The notes beneath the pieces were generated by a model, which saw only the letters and a list, made by a program, of their open reading frames with translations, was not told the DNA's origin and did no database searches. From JASJAR01 sp038530285 (GTDB lineage Bacteria > Pseudomonadota > Alphaproteobacteria > Rhodobacterales > Rhodobacteraceae), in NCBI GenBank assembly GCA_038530285.1, contig JBCBCY010000013.1, positions 1 to 64,000 of the forward strand: DNA of 64,000 nt, given 5' to 3'. The number at the start of each line of letters is the position of its first letter. The stretch's first letter is position 1. Below are positions 53,522 through 61,386 of this stretch, piece after piece. Both the position numbers and the translations under genes were made by a program.

Positions 53522-54556
53522 ATGTTCGATCAGCCGGCACCGTCACAAGGTCATCCAGAAGTGCGAGCCGCGCATGAATGGGTCAAACTGCTTTCAAAAT
53601 ACCGCGACCCCAGTGCGTTGCGCAGTTGGATGGAACTTGCCGCGACCTTGGGTCCTTTCCTTTTGCTATGGGGTTTGGCGTGGTGGGCGTTGTCTATAAG
53701 CCCCTGGCTGACACTCGCGATTTCGGTTTTCAACGCGGCCTTCGTGTTGCGCCTGTTCGCCATTTTGCATGATTGCGGGCATGGCGCGTTTTTCAAGAAC
53801 CGGACGGTCGGGGATTGGCTGGGGCGCGCAATCGGCGTCGTGACGTTGACGCCGTACGATGTGTGGCGGCGGTCACATTCGATGCACCACAGTACGTCAG
53901 GCAACCTCGGGCGACGCGGCATGGGCGACGTCCATACCCTAACGGTTGCCGAGTTCGGCGCGCTGACGCCGTTGAACCGGCTGAAATACCGGCTATATCG
54001 CAACCCCTTTGTCCTGTTTGGCTTGGGGCCGGCGTACTTGTTTTTCCTGCAAAACCGGTTGCCGATCGGGTTGATGGAAAGCACGCGGTTTTGGATCAGC
54101 GCGATGTCCACGAATGTGGCGATCCTCGTTGTCTTGTCGCTGATTTTGTATTTCGGGGGCGTGATGGCGCTGCTGCTGATCTTTCTGCCGTCGACCCTTC
54201 TTGCCGCAACGGCCGGGGTCTGGCTGTTTTACGTACAGCATCAGTTCGAGACCACGCATTGGGAGACCGAGGAAGACTGGCACTTGCACGACGCCGCCTT
54301 GCATGGAAGTTCGCACTATGTCTTGCCGTCGGTTTTGCAATGGGTCAGCGCCAACATCGGCATTCACCACGTGCATCACCTTTACAGTCGCATCCCTTTT
54401 TACCGCTTGCCTGAGGTTCTTCGCGATCACGCGCAACTTTCCCAAAGCAACCGCATGACGATCCGCGAAAGTCTTGCCAATGCCCGCCTGCATCTTTGGG
54501 ATGAGCAGACCAAGCGGCTGCTTTCGTTTTCCGAGGCCCGCGCCCTCGCGCGGTAA
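53522..54556 (+). CDS. Membrane fatty acid desaturase
   Basis: A 344-residue di-iron membrane desaturase of the omega-6/delta-12-like group. All three His boxes are present: H-D-C-G-H-G at about 85-90, H-S-M-H-H at about 120-124, and H-H-V-H-H at about 285-289. Hydrophobic pairs flank them (F-L-L-L-W-G-L-A-W-W, L-L-I-F-L-P-S-T-L-L). It would introduce a double bond into membrane acyl chains or a lipid head group. No partner ferredoxin is nearby. It begins after a purine-rich AAAAAGAAG site. Confidence 0.92.
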   Translation: MFDQPAPSQGHPEVRAAHEWVKLLSKYRDPSALRSWMELAATLGPFLLLWGLAWWALSISPWLTLAISVFNAAFVLRLFAILHDCGHGAFFKNRTVGDWLGRAIGVVTLTPYDVWRRSHSMHHSTSGNLGRRGMGDVHTLTVAEFGALTPLNRLKYRLYRNPFVLFGLGPAYLFFLQNRLPIGLMESTRFWISAMSTNVAILVVLSLILYFGGVMALLLIFLPSTLLAATAGVWLFYVQHQFETTHWETEEDWHLHDAALHGSSHYVLPSVLQWVSANIGIHHVHHLYSRIPFYRLPEVLRDHAQLSQSNRMTIRESLANARLHLWDEQTKRLLSFSEARALAR

Positions 54557-54608
54557 GCGTGCAAGGTCAGCCTTTCAAAGGCGGCGCTGGCCTACAGCCC
54601 TCCCGCCC

Positions 54609-54659
54609 TTGGTGCCAAGTGCCGGGCGGTTGCCGGGGTGTTCGCCCCCGGCGCACCAA
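54609..54659. other. Nested inverted repeats after the desaturase; rest of the gap empty
   Basis: In the 354-nt gap (54557-54910), an outer stem TTGGTGC/GCACCAA (54609-54615, 54653-54659) encloses GCCGGGG/CCCCGGC (54632-54638, 54646-54652), followed by the palindrome GGTGCC-G-GGCACC. No T-tract. It could be a factor-dependent end of the desaturase mRNA. Beyond it I see only the promoter region of the GntR gene. Confidence 0.4.
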
Positions 54660-54856
54660 AGGGCCGGTGCCGGGCACCACTGAACGGGTAAATCCGGGGG
54701 AACTATTGCCGGCCTATACGACACCGGTCTCTATCGCGGGTGTCCATGCGCACTTGACCCCCGTCGGCAGGACAGATGACGCACCATCGGTCATCGGCTG
54801 TGACTGCTGCAAAAGGTAGTCGTCAGCCCCTCCCGAGCGCTTCGGACTGCAATTGC

Positions 54857-54888
54857 TTGTATGCATAGACCTCGGTTTCGCGCATAAT
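54857..54888 (+). promoter_or_regulatory. Candidate operator and promoter of the GntR gene
   Basis: TTGTATGCATA at 54857-54867 (on the plus strand) resembles the TTTGTATACAAA palindrome before the TRAP operon. A -10-like CATAAT lies at 54883-54888, 23 nt before the start codon region. This would allow autoregulation by the GntR protein. The match is partial. Confidence 0.4.
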
Positions 54889-54910
54889 TGTGTGCAAGGA
54901 GAGGATCGAC

Positions 54911-55603
54911 ATGAAAACCGACGAACCAAAACAAGTTCTAAGCCACACGATTGCAGCTAATCTTGAGGAACAGGTTTTGCTTGGCGAAATTGCGGCTGGG
55001 ACCCGCCTGGATGAAGCCAGTCTTGCGCGGAGTTTTGGTGTGTCGCGTACCCCCATACGGGAGGCACTGCAGGTGGTTGTCTTGCGGGGTATCGCGACGC
55101 GGCTGCCCTACAAAGGGGTGATTGTCAGCGATATCTCACCAGAGCGGATCGACCAGTTGTTCGAGGCGATGGGCGAGATCGAGGCGCTGTGTGGCAGGTT
55201 CGCCGCCCAGCGCATGACGATGGAAGAACGCGCGGCGGTCCTCAATCAACACGAGGCGATGTCGAAGCTGGTCCGGCGCGGCGATGCCGTGGCCTATGAG
55301 GCGGCCAACACCGAGTTTCACCAGTTGATCTACACTGGCAGCCACAACGAGAGCTTCGTGGAAATGGCCGAAGCGATGCGCCTCAAGCTGGCCCCGTTTC
55401 GGCGCTCTCAACTTGCGGATGCCGCGCGGATGGAACGATCGGACGCCGAGCATGCCGAGATCGTCGAGGCCCTTGTCGAACGTGACGGACCGGCTGCCGA
55501 AAAGGCATTGCGTCGCCATCTTTTAAGCGCGGCCCGCACCATGCAGGACAAGTGGCAGGCAAACCGAAATTTGGTCAAACGAGAGCAGTCCAAAGCATCC
55601 TGA
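54911..55603 (+). CDS. GntR-family regulator with FCD ligand domain
   Basis: A 230-residue regulator. The ATG at 54911 has AAGGAG upstream, which decides the start. The N-terminal winged helix (about 8-75) shows S-L-A-R-S-F-G-V-S-R-T-P-I-R-E-A-L; the C-terminal FCD domain (about 85-215) has F-E-A-M-G-E-I-E-A-L, F-H-Q-L-I-Y-T-G-S-H-N and H-A-E-I-V-E-A-L, including Asp/His positions for a metal-bound carboxylate ligand. FCD members usually repress catabolic genes and are released by a substrate. It is convergent with, and overlaps by 29 nt, the TSUP gene at the end of the TRAP operon, its most likely target. Confidence 0.92.
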   Translation: MKTDEPKQVLSHTIAANLEEQVLLGEIAAGTRLDEASLARSFGVSRTPIREALQVVVLRGIATRLPYKGVIVSDISPERIDQLFEAMGEIEALCGRFAAQRMTMEERAAVLNQHEAMSKLVRRGDAVAYEAANTEFHQLIYTGSHNESFVEMAEAMRLKLAPFRRSQLADAARMERSDAEHAEIVEALVERDGPAAEKALRRHLLSAARTMQDKWQANRNLVKREQSKAS

Positions 55604-56402
55604 GGGACGTCGCTGCAAGGAACACCGCAAAAGCGCGCCGGACCCATTTGGCGTCAATTGCGTGGGCAAGCCGCGCACCCAAAGGCGCCATCGAGCTCGA
55701 AATCGGCAGGATCAATGCCGCGGCGATCAGGTTGACATATCCGACCGAAAGCGGTGGGCGACCCGCAACGTTCAGCCCGCTGATGACAAGAGCCACAACC
55801 GCGGGCACCGCGATGATGACGCCAAAGGTTGAGGCCGTGCCAACCGCGCGGTGAACCGGCACGGAAAAAGCCACAAGCACGGGCACGCCCAACGTTCCGC
55901 CACCGATCCCCATAAGCGCTGAGATACCCCCGATGGACGTCGCAAGGCCGGCTTGCGCCCCCCGTGCGGTGGGCAGGGCCGATCCGACAATCAGGGCCTT
56001 GGGCGCCAGAAAGTTGATGGCCACAGCGATGCCGACCAGGCCGAACACCAGCATTAATGCGCCCGTGTTCAACCCGCCCGCCAATGCGCCACCGCCGAGC
56101 GCGCCCAGTCCCAGCCACGGCGCCCACCTGCGCACGATCACCAGATCGACGGCGCCGCGCCGGTGGTGTGCGCGCGCCGACGAGAGTGAGGTCGCGACAA
56201 TCGTCGTAAGTGAGGTCGCCACCGCCATATGCATCGAAAGGGCTGGATCGAACTGCGTGAACATGAAGACCCAGAACAAGGCAGGGACAATCACGATCCC
56301 CCCGCCGACGCCCAAAAGGCCCGCCAGAAGCCCCCCCAGGCCCGCCGCGACCATGACGCCGAGAACGAGCAGGACGATATCGGTTGATGAAAGGGCGTCC
56401 AT
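55575..56402 (-). CDS. TSUP (TauE/SafE) family permease
   Basis: A 275-residue membrane protein with about eight helices in two related halves, each with a Gly-rich motif (L-L-G-V-G-G-G-I-V-I-V-P near 30 and M-G-I-G-G-G-T-L-G-V-P near 165), the hallmark of TSUP carriers that export or import sulfonates and related organic anions. It is the last gene of the minus-strand operon, 12 nt after the gamma-glutamyltransferase-like gene. It may export a by-product or import a second substrate. Confidence 0.9.
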   Translation of the reverse strand: MDALSSTDIVLLVLGVMVAAGLGGLLAGLLGVGGGIVIVPALFWVFMFTQFDPALSMHMAVATSLTTIVATSLSSARAHHRRGAVDLVIVRRWAPWLGLGALGGGALAGGLNTGALMLVFGLVGIAVAINFLAPKALIVGSALPTARGAQAGLATSIGGISALMGIGGGTLGVPVLVAFSVPVHRAVGTASTFGVIIAVPAVVALVISGLNVAGRPPLSVGYVNLIAAALILPISSSMAPLGARLAHAIDAKWVRRAFAVFLAATSLRMLWTALV

Positions 56403-56414
56403 GATGGGGTCCGC

Positions 56415-58001
56415 TTACGCCGCAATGGCCGCGCCGTCGGCACGCGGGTCACAGGCGGTTTCCATCAAACCGGAGGGATATCCCACGACAGCGCCGGCAT
56501 GCCCCGTAAGATCGGAAAACGGGTCGATCATTTCGACGTTGTGACCCGCCGCGGCGAGGGCGCGGACAAGATCGGGGTCAAACCGGTCTTCCAGTTTTAA
56601 CGTCGTGCTCGCGTCCCCCCAGGTCCGGCCCAGCAGCCAGCGCGGCGCGGTGATTGCGGCCTGCAGGGGTTGGCCGAACAGGACATGGCGGGTGAAAATC
56701 GCGGCCTGGGTCTGGGGCTGACCCTCTCCGCCCATGGTGCCGTAAGCCATCACGCGGCCATCGGCGAGATGTGCAAGGGCGGGGTTCAAGGTATGGAATG
56801 GGCGGCGATAGGGGCCAAGTGTATTGGGGCCGTCGCGCAGCGAAAAGCCCGCACCGCGGTTCTGGAAGTAAACACCGGTTTCACCGCAGGTCAGCGCCGA
56901 TCCGAATTCCCAAAAAACCGATTGGATGAAGCTGACGACGGTCCCGTCGCGGTCGGCGGCCCCCATCCAGATCGTGTCGCCCGGCTTGGCCTCATGCGGC
57001 CAGGGCTGTGCCACGTTCGGATCAATCTGCTTTGCAAGCGAATCCAGATGCGTGGCCGTCAGCCAGTCTTGCGCGGGCGTGGCCATCCGCTCGGGATCGC
57101 CCAGCTCGGCATTGCGTTGCGCGAACGCGACTTTCGTCGCTTCGATCAGCCCGTGCAGATGCGCAAAGCTTTCGCCCGTATTGACGCCAAGGCGTTCGAA
57201 AAGGGCAAGGATCATCAGCGAAGACACCCCCTGTGTCGGCGCGGTCATATTGTAAAGCTGGCCGGCACGGGTCTTCAACGTCAGCGGTGTCACTTCGTCC
57301 GCCCCAAAGCGGTGAAAATCGTCCAGGCGAAGGGGGCTGCCCGCCGCTTTGAGAAAGCGCGCATGGGTGGTCGCGATATCGCCGCGATAAAAGTCGTCCA
57401 GCCCGGCTTCGGACAGGCGAATAAAGGTATCGGCAAGTGCTGTCTGGCGCAGTTTGTATCCCGGTTCAGGCGGCGCCCCGTCCACGAGGAATGCCTCGTC
57501 AAACCCTGTCACGCCCTTCAAACCATCAAGCTTTGCCGTCGTGGTGGCAACCTGATTAAGCGTTGTGGCCACCCCGTCCCGGGCCAGTTCAACCGCCGGC
57601 TCAAGAAGCCGCGACACGGGCAATCGCCGCGCGGCCGGGACCAGGGAAAGCGCCTTCGCCCATCCGTCAATCGTGCCGGGCACCGTCAGTGCTGCCAGTG
57701 CACCGCGGCTTGGCAAGACATCTTTGGCGCCGCGTTCAGCATACCAGGCCGGCGTTGCAAGGCCCGCCGCCCGGCCACACCCCGATATGCCCACCGGCGC
57801 CCGACCCGACCGATGGATCAACCAGAACCCGTCACCGCCGATCCCGTTCATATGCGGATAGGCCACCGCGATTGCCGCCGCGGCGGCCACCATCGCCTCA
57901 ATGGCGGTGCCGCCCGCCACAAGCACGTCGCGCCCCGCCAGGGCGGCGGCGTGATGCGGCGCGCTGAAGGCGCCGGAATATCCCATGGCCGATGTCAGCA
58001 T
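56415..58001 (-). CDS. Gamma-glutamyltransferase-family (Ntn) hydrolase, no signal peptide
   Basis: A 528-residue protein of the self-cleaving GGT family. The likely nucleophile is the Thr in G-D-T-I-W-M-G at about 343, which would split the chain into a large (about 342) and a small (about 186 residues) subunit; V-V-S-F-I-Q-S and the Gly-rich Y-G-T-M-G-G-E-G-Q-P follow, as in the family. N-terminal G-G-T-A-I-E-A-M-V-A-A-A-A is the usual core. No signal peptide is seen, so it should act in the cytoplasm, unlike classical GGT. Related cytoplasmic members act on amides such as oxamate or gamma-glutamyl amides. It lies 1 nt after the TRAP large permease gene, so it probably processes the imported compound. 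Confidence 0.88.
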   Translation of the reverse strand: MLTSAMGYSGAFSAPHHAAALAGRDVLVAGGTAIEAMVAAAAAIAVAYPHMNGIGGDGFWLIHRSGRAPVGISGCGRAAGLATPAWYAERGAKDVLPSRGALAALTVPGTIDGWAKALSLVPAARRLPVSRLLEPAVELARDGVATTLNQVATTTAKLDGLKGVTGFDEAFLVDGAPPEPGYKLRQTALADTFIRLSEAGLDDFYRGDIATTHARFLKAAGSPLRLDDFHRFGADEVTPLTLKTRAGQLYNMTAPTQGVSSLMILALFERLGVNTGESFAHLHGLIEATKVAFAQRNAELGDPERMATPAQDWLTATHLDSLAKQIDPNVAQPWPHEAKPGDTIWMGAADRDGTVVSFIQSVFWEFGSALTCGETGVYFQNRGAGFSLRDGPNTLGPYRRPFHTLNPALAHLADGRVMAYGTMGGEGQPQTQAAIFTRHVLFGQPLQAAITAPRWLLGRTWGDASTTLKLEDRFDPDLVRALAAAGHNVEMIDPFSDLTGHAGAVVGYPSGLMETACDPRADGAAIAA

Positions 58002-58002
58002 G

Positions 58003-59328
58003 TCACCAGCCGATTGCTGCTGGCAGCCACAGCGCCAGAGCCGGGAAGGCGAACACCAGCATCAACGCGACGGCCTGCAGCCCGATGAACGGCAATGCAC
58101 CTTTGTAGATGTCGAGGGTGCTGACCTCCGGTGGGGCCACGCCTTTGAGAAAGAACAGCGCCCATCCGAATGGCGGTGTCAGGAAGGACGTCTGCAGGTT
58201 CAGGCAAATCAGAATGCCAAGCCAGACAAGATCGACCCCCTCGGCCACGAAAAACGGCAAGAACAAGGGCAGCGCGATGTACGAGATTTCGATCCATTCC
58301 AGAAAAAAGCCAAGGACGAACACGATCAGAAGCATGAACAACAGCGCCCCGTTCACGCCCCCCGGCACCCATTCGAACATCCCTTCGACAAGCCCCTCGC
58401 CGCCCAGCCCCCGAAAGGCCAGCGCAAAGACCTGTGCGCAGATCAGGATGAAAAACACCATAGAGGTGATCAGAAGGGTCGAACGCGCCACCGCGCCCAG
58501 CAACGCCAGCGTGAGCCGGCCCGACAGCGCCACGAAGACCAACGCGCCAACCGCCCCCATCGAGGCCGCTTCGGTCGGCGCCGCCAGCCCGCCGATGATC
58601 GAGCCTAAAACGGCAACCACAAGCCCGATGGGCGGGCCAACGACGAGCACCACCTTCTTGAACAGCATCCTTCCGCTCATGGCATCACGCTCGATCTGGG
58701 GGATCGGTGGCATCAAGCCGGGCTTCCACGCCGCCAGGGCCAGGATCGCCACAATATAGACACCCGCCAGCGTCAGCCCCGGGATCATCGCGGCGGCGAA
58801 CATCGTGCCCACCGATTCACCCAGGATCTCTGCCAGCAGGATCAGCACAAGGCTCGGCGGGATGATCTGGCCCAGTGTCCCCGACGCGCAGATCATGCCG
58901 GTCGCCATGGCCTTGGGATAGCCCCGCCGAAGCAAGGTGGGCAGCGTCAAAAGCCCCAGCGTGACAATGGTCGCCCCAACGATGCCCGTGGCAGCACCCA
59001 GGAGCACGCCCACCACGATGATCGCCACGCCCATTCCCCCTGCCACCTTGCCAAACAGGTGGCCAATGATGTCGATCAGTTCTTCAGCCAGCCGCGACTT
59101 TTCCAGCATCACGCCCATGAACACAAACAGTGGGATCGCCATGAAAGTATAGTTCGTCACCACCCCGTAGATGCGCGACGGCAGCAGATTGAACAGCGCC
59201 GGCCCGAAGCCGATATAGCCGAACACGAACCCCGAGGTTGCGATGGCAATGCCAACCGGGATGCCGACAATCAGCAAGACAAAGAAACAACCGATCATAC
59301 CGATCGCGAGAAGTTCGGTGGGTGACAT
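58003..59328 (-). CDS. TRAP transporter large permease (DctM type)
   Basis: A 441-residue protein with about 12 helices. DctM hallmarks are visible: G-I-P-V-G-I-A-I-A-T-S-G, the segment F-V-F-M-G-V-M-L-E-K-S-R, and G-T-L-G-Q-I-I-P-P-S-L-V-L-I. It couples Na+ entry to solute uptake. The pattern fits the mannitol/chloroaromatic (FcbT3-like) group. It begins 35 nt after the small permease gene. Confidence 0.95.
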   Translation of the reverse strand: MSPTELLAIGMIGCFFVLLIVGIPVGIAIATSGFVFGYIGFGPALFNLLPSRIYGVVTNYTFMAIPLFVFMGVMLEKSRLAEELIDIIGHLFGKVAGGMGVAIIVVGVLLGAATGIVGATIVTLGLLTLPTLLRRGYPKAMATGMICASGTLGQIIPPSLVLILLAEILGESVGTMFAAAMIPGLTLAGVYIVAILALAAWKPGLMPPIPQIERDAMSGRMLFKKVVLVVGPPIGLVVAVLGSIIGGLAAPTEAASMGAVGALVFVALSGRLTLALLGAVARSTLLITSMVFFILICAQVFALAFRGLGGEGLVEGMFEWVPGGVNGALLFMLLIVFVLGFFLEWIEISYIALPLFLPFFVAEGVDLVWLGILICLNLQTSFLTPPFGWALFFLKGVAPPEVSTLDIYKGALPFIGLQAVALMLVFAFPALALWLPAAIGW

Positions 59329-59363
59329 GGTGACGTCCTTGCAGTCGCGCGTGGCCCGAAGGC

Positions 59364-59900
59364 TCAGTGCGGGGGCTTGGGCGCAGGCGCGTCGGGCGCG
59401 CTGCGCGGCAGATCAAAGAAGTGGCGCAACGCATGGGCCAGACCCTGCAATGCCAAAAGGGCAAAGCCCAGTGGGATCAATCCCTTGAGCAGCCATCGCA
59501 TCGGCAAGCCACCGGGGTTCGGCGAGGCCTCGTTGCGCAGAAAGCTCTGATGCACCCAGGGCAGTGACAACACCAGCACGTAGATCGCGATCAGCATCAG
59601 CATTAGCCCGCCCAGCACCTCGATGCTGCGGCACAGCCATGGCGGGAACCGCTCAAAAAGGAAGTCCACACGCACCTGCTCGCCCGAGTAAAGCGCGTAG
59701 GACATGCCGAACAGTGCAATCGGCGAGATCAGGTGCCATTGCAGTTCCTGAAACCACACCGTCCCGGTGCGGAACAGGTAGCGGACGAAGACATCGCCCG
59801 CCACCAACAGCACCAGAGCCACGCAGGTCCATGCCGCGATCCAGCCAAACAGCCGGACCGCACTTTCAACTGCCTGCACAAAGCGTGACACCGTTGTCAT
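59364..59900 (-). CDS. TRAP transporter small permease (DctQ type)
   Basis: A 178-residue protein with four helices. The sequence W-F-Q-E-L-Q-W-H-L followed by G-E-Q-V-R-V-D-F and P-G-G-L-P-M-R-W-L-L-K is typical of the FcbT2-like group rather than of C4-dicarboxylate DctQ. It starts 3 nt after the binding-protein stop. Confidence 0.93.
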   Translation of the reverse strand: MTTVSRFVQAVESAVRLFGWIAAWTCVALVLLVAGDVFVRYLFRTGTVWFQELQWHLISPIALFGMSYALYSGEQVRVDFLFERFPPWLCRSIEVLGGLMLMLIAIYVLVLSLPWVHQSFLRNEASPNPGGLPMRWLLKGLIPLGFALLALQGLAHALRHFFDLPRSAPDAPAPKPPH

Positions 59901-59903
59901 CCC

Positions 59904-60992
59904 TTACACCTTGAGGATGTCGCCGAGCCACGGACCTTCGCTGACGCCGGCCCAACGGTCATGGTTCGCCTTGAAGGCCATATAGCTGTCATGGACCTCC
60001 TGCGTGATCGGATCGGCCGCAGCACGGGTCGACAACGTGTCGGCCGTGGCCTCGCGCAGCGCCTCGACCACGTCTTCGGGCAGAACGGCCGCCGTGACGC
60101 CGAAGTTTTCCACCAGATCGGTCAGCGCTTCGCCGTTCACGGCTTCCGACCAGGTCACGCTTTCCAGGCAGGACGCCATGCAGGCGGATTGCACGATCAT
60201 TTTCAGGTCATCGGGCAGGCTGTCCCATGCCGTTTTGGAAATCAGCAGTTCGCCCGTTGTGGCAGGCTCGTGCCAGCCGGTGGTGTGGTAATAGCTCGCC
60301 GCGTTCTGCAGACCAAGACGGCGGTCCTGATAGGGCCCGACGAATTCGGCCGCGTCGATCACGCCACGTTCCAGCGCAGGGAAAATCTCGCCCCCTGGCA
60401 GAACCCGCGCATCCACGCCAAGGCTGGCATACACCTGACCGGCAAGGCCCGGAATACGCATACGCAAGCCTTGCAACTGCGAAATATCTTCGATCGGTTC
60501 GCGGAACCACCCGGTCATCTGGACGCCGGTGTTGTTCATCGGGAAGGCCACCAGCCCGAACGGCTCGTACACCTTGTGCCACAGTTCCAGCCCGCCGCCG
60601 TGGAACAGCCACGACATATGGCCCATAAAGCTCATCCCGAAGGGCACGGTGGTAAAGTACTGCGCCGCCGCTGTCGTGCCCGACCAGAAATAGCTGTTGG
60701 CCGCATTCATCTCGATCACGCCCTGCTGGACGGCATCAAAACCTTCCAGCGCCGGAATGAGCTCACCCGCCGCGAAATGTTGGATGTTCAGGCGCCCGCC
60801 CGACATCGTGGCGATCTTCTCGATCATGGCGGTCGGGCTGCCGGGGCCCACAGTATAAAACGGCGATCCCGGCCCGTAGGCATTCGTCATGCGCCAGTTG
60901 AAGGTCTCTTGCGCCTGGGCAATCCGCGGTGCGGCCAGCGGAGCGGCGGCTGCCGCCACGGCTGTGGCTGTCAGAAATTTGCGTCGCTGCAT
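59904..60992 (-). CDS. TRAP transporter substrate-binding protein (FcbT1/TakP type), Tat signal
   Basis: A 362-residue periplasmic binding protein. It begins with a twin-arginine signal (M-Q-R-R-K-F-L-T-A-T) ending near A-Q-A at residue 27. The mature protein has the TakP/FcbT1 pattern (T-N-A-Y-G-P-G-S-P-F, F-P-M-N-N-T-G-V-Q, L-Q-G-L-R-M-R-I-P-G, E-F-V-G-P-Y-Q-D), including the Arg that holds a ligand carboxylate. It binds an organic acid; in view of its neighbours an aromatic or keto acid is likely. AAAGGA precedes the ATG. Confidence 0.94.
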   Translation of the reverse strand: MQRRKFLTATAVAAAAAPLAAPRIAQAQETFNWRMTNAYGPGSPFYTVGPGSPTAMIEKIATMSGGRLNIQHFAAGELIPALEGFDAVQQGVIEMNAANSYFWSGTTAAAQYFTTVPFGMSFMGHMSWLFHGGGLELWHKVYEPFGLVAFPMNNTGVQMTGWFREPIEDISQLQGLRMRIPGLAGQVYASLGVDARVLPGGEIFPALERGVIDAAEFVGPYQDRRLGLQNAASYYHTTGWHEPATTGELLISKTAWDSLPDDLKMIVQSACMASCLESVTWSEAVNGEALTDLVENFGVTAAVLPEDVVEALREATADTLSTRAAADPITQEVHDSYMAFKANHDRWAGVSEGPWLGDILKV

Positions 60993-61114
60993 TTTACGCG
61001 TCCTTTTCGTTTCGATTGACCGCTCGCCCCAACGTCCGAAGGTTTCGGCGACGGGCGAACTTCACTGACGGCTCAATGGAAGGCGCAGTTGGGGGAAGAC
61101 CAGCACACGCCGAC

Positions 61115-61180
61115 ATCATAGGCAGTCTGGGCACAAACTTTGTATACAAAGTGTGCAATTTTAGTATTTTTGTATACTAA
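61115..61180 (-). promoter_or_regulatory. TRAP operon promoter region with candidate GntR operators
   Basis: A perfect 16-bp palindrome ACTTTGTATACAAAGT lies at 61137-61152. A second related site, TTTGTATACTAA, ends at 61180 within the inverted repeat TTAGTAT-N6-ATACTAA (61161-61180). On the minus strand a -10-like TATGAT lies at 61120-61115, so the first palindrome covers the -35. The start would be about 115 nt before the binding-protein gene. The remainder of the 394-nt gap (60993-61386) holds no gene that I can support. Confidence 0.6.
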
Positions 61181-61386
61181 CCCAGCGGCCGACGAATTGT
61201 AGCGCACCCCGTGCCGCTGAACCTTGAGCAACCCCGTCACATCACAATCGGTCCCCTAGAGAAGAGCTACGGCCAGACGACGCGGCACCACCGTGTCCCG
61301 AAAACGGGTCCACGCATTGCTGGGGATTGGTTTTTTGGTCGACGCGGCAGACGTGCAATGCCAAACGACGTCGCGGTTCTATGCGC

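Noticed and set aside
53266..53523. 85-codon minus-strand frame between the tRNA and the desaturase
   Set aside because: No recognisable motif, no ribosome site; not clearly a transposase remnant.
56670..58088. 472-codon plus-strand frame opposite the GGT-like gene
   Set aside because: Shadow frame rich in Arg/Gly/His without motifs; the minus strand encodes a complete GGT-family protein in an operon.
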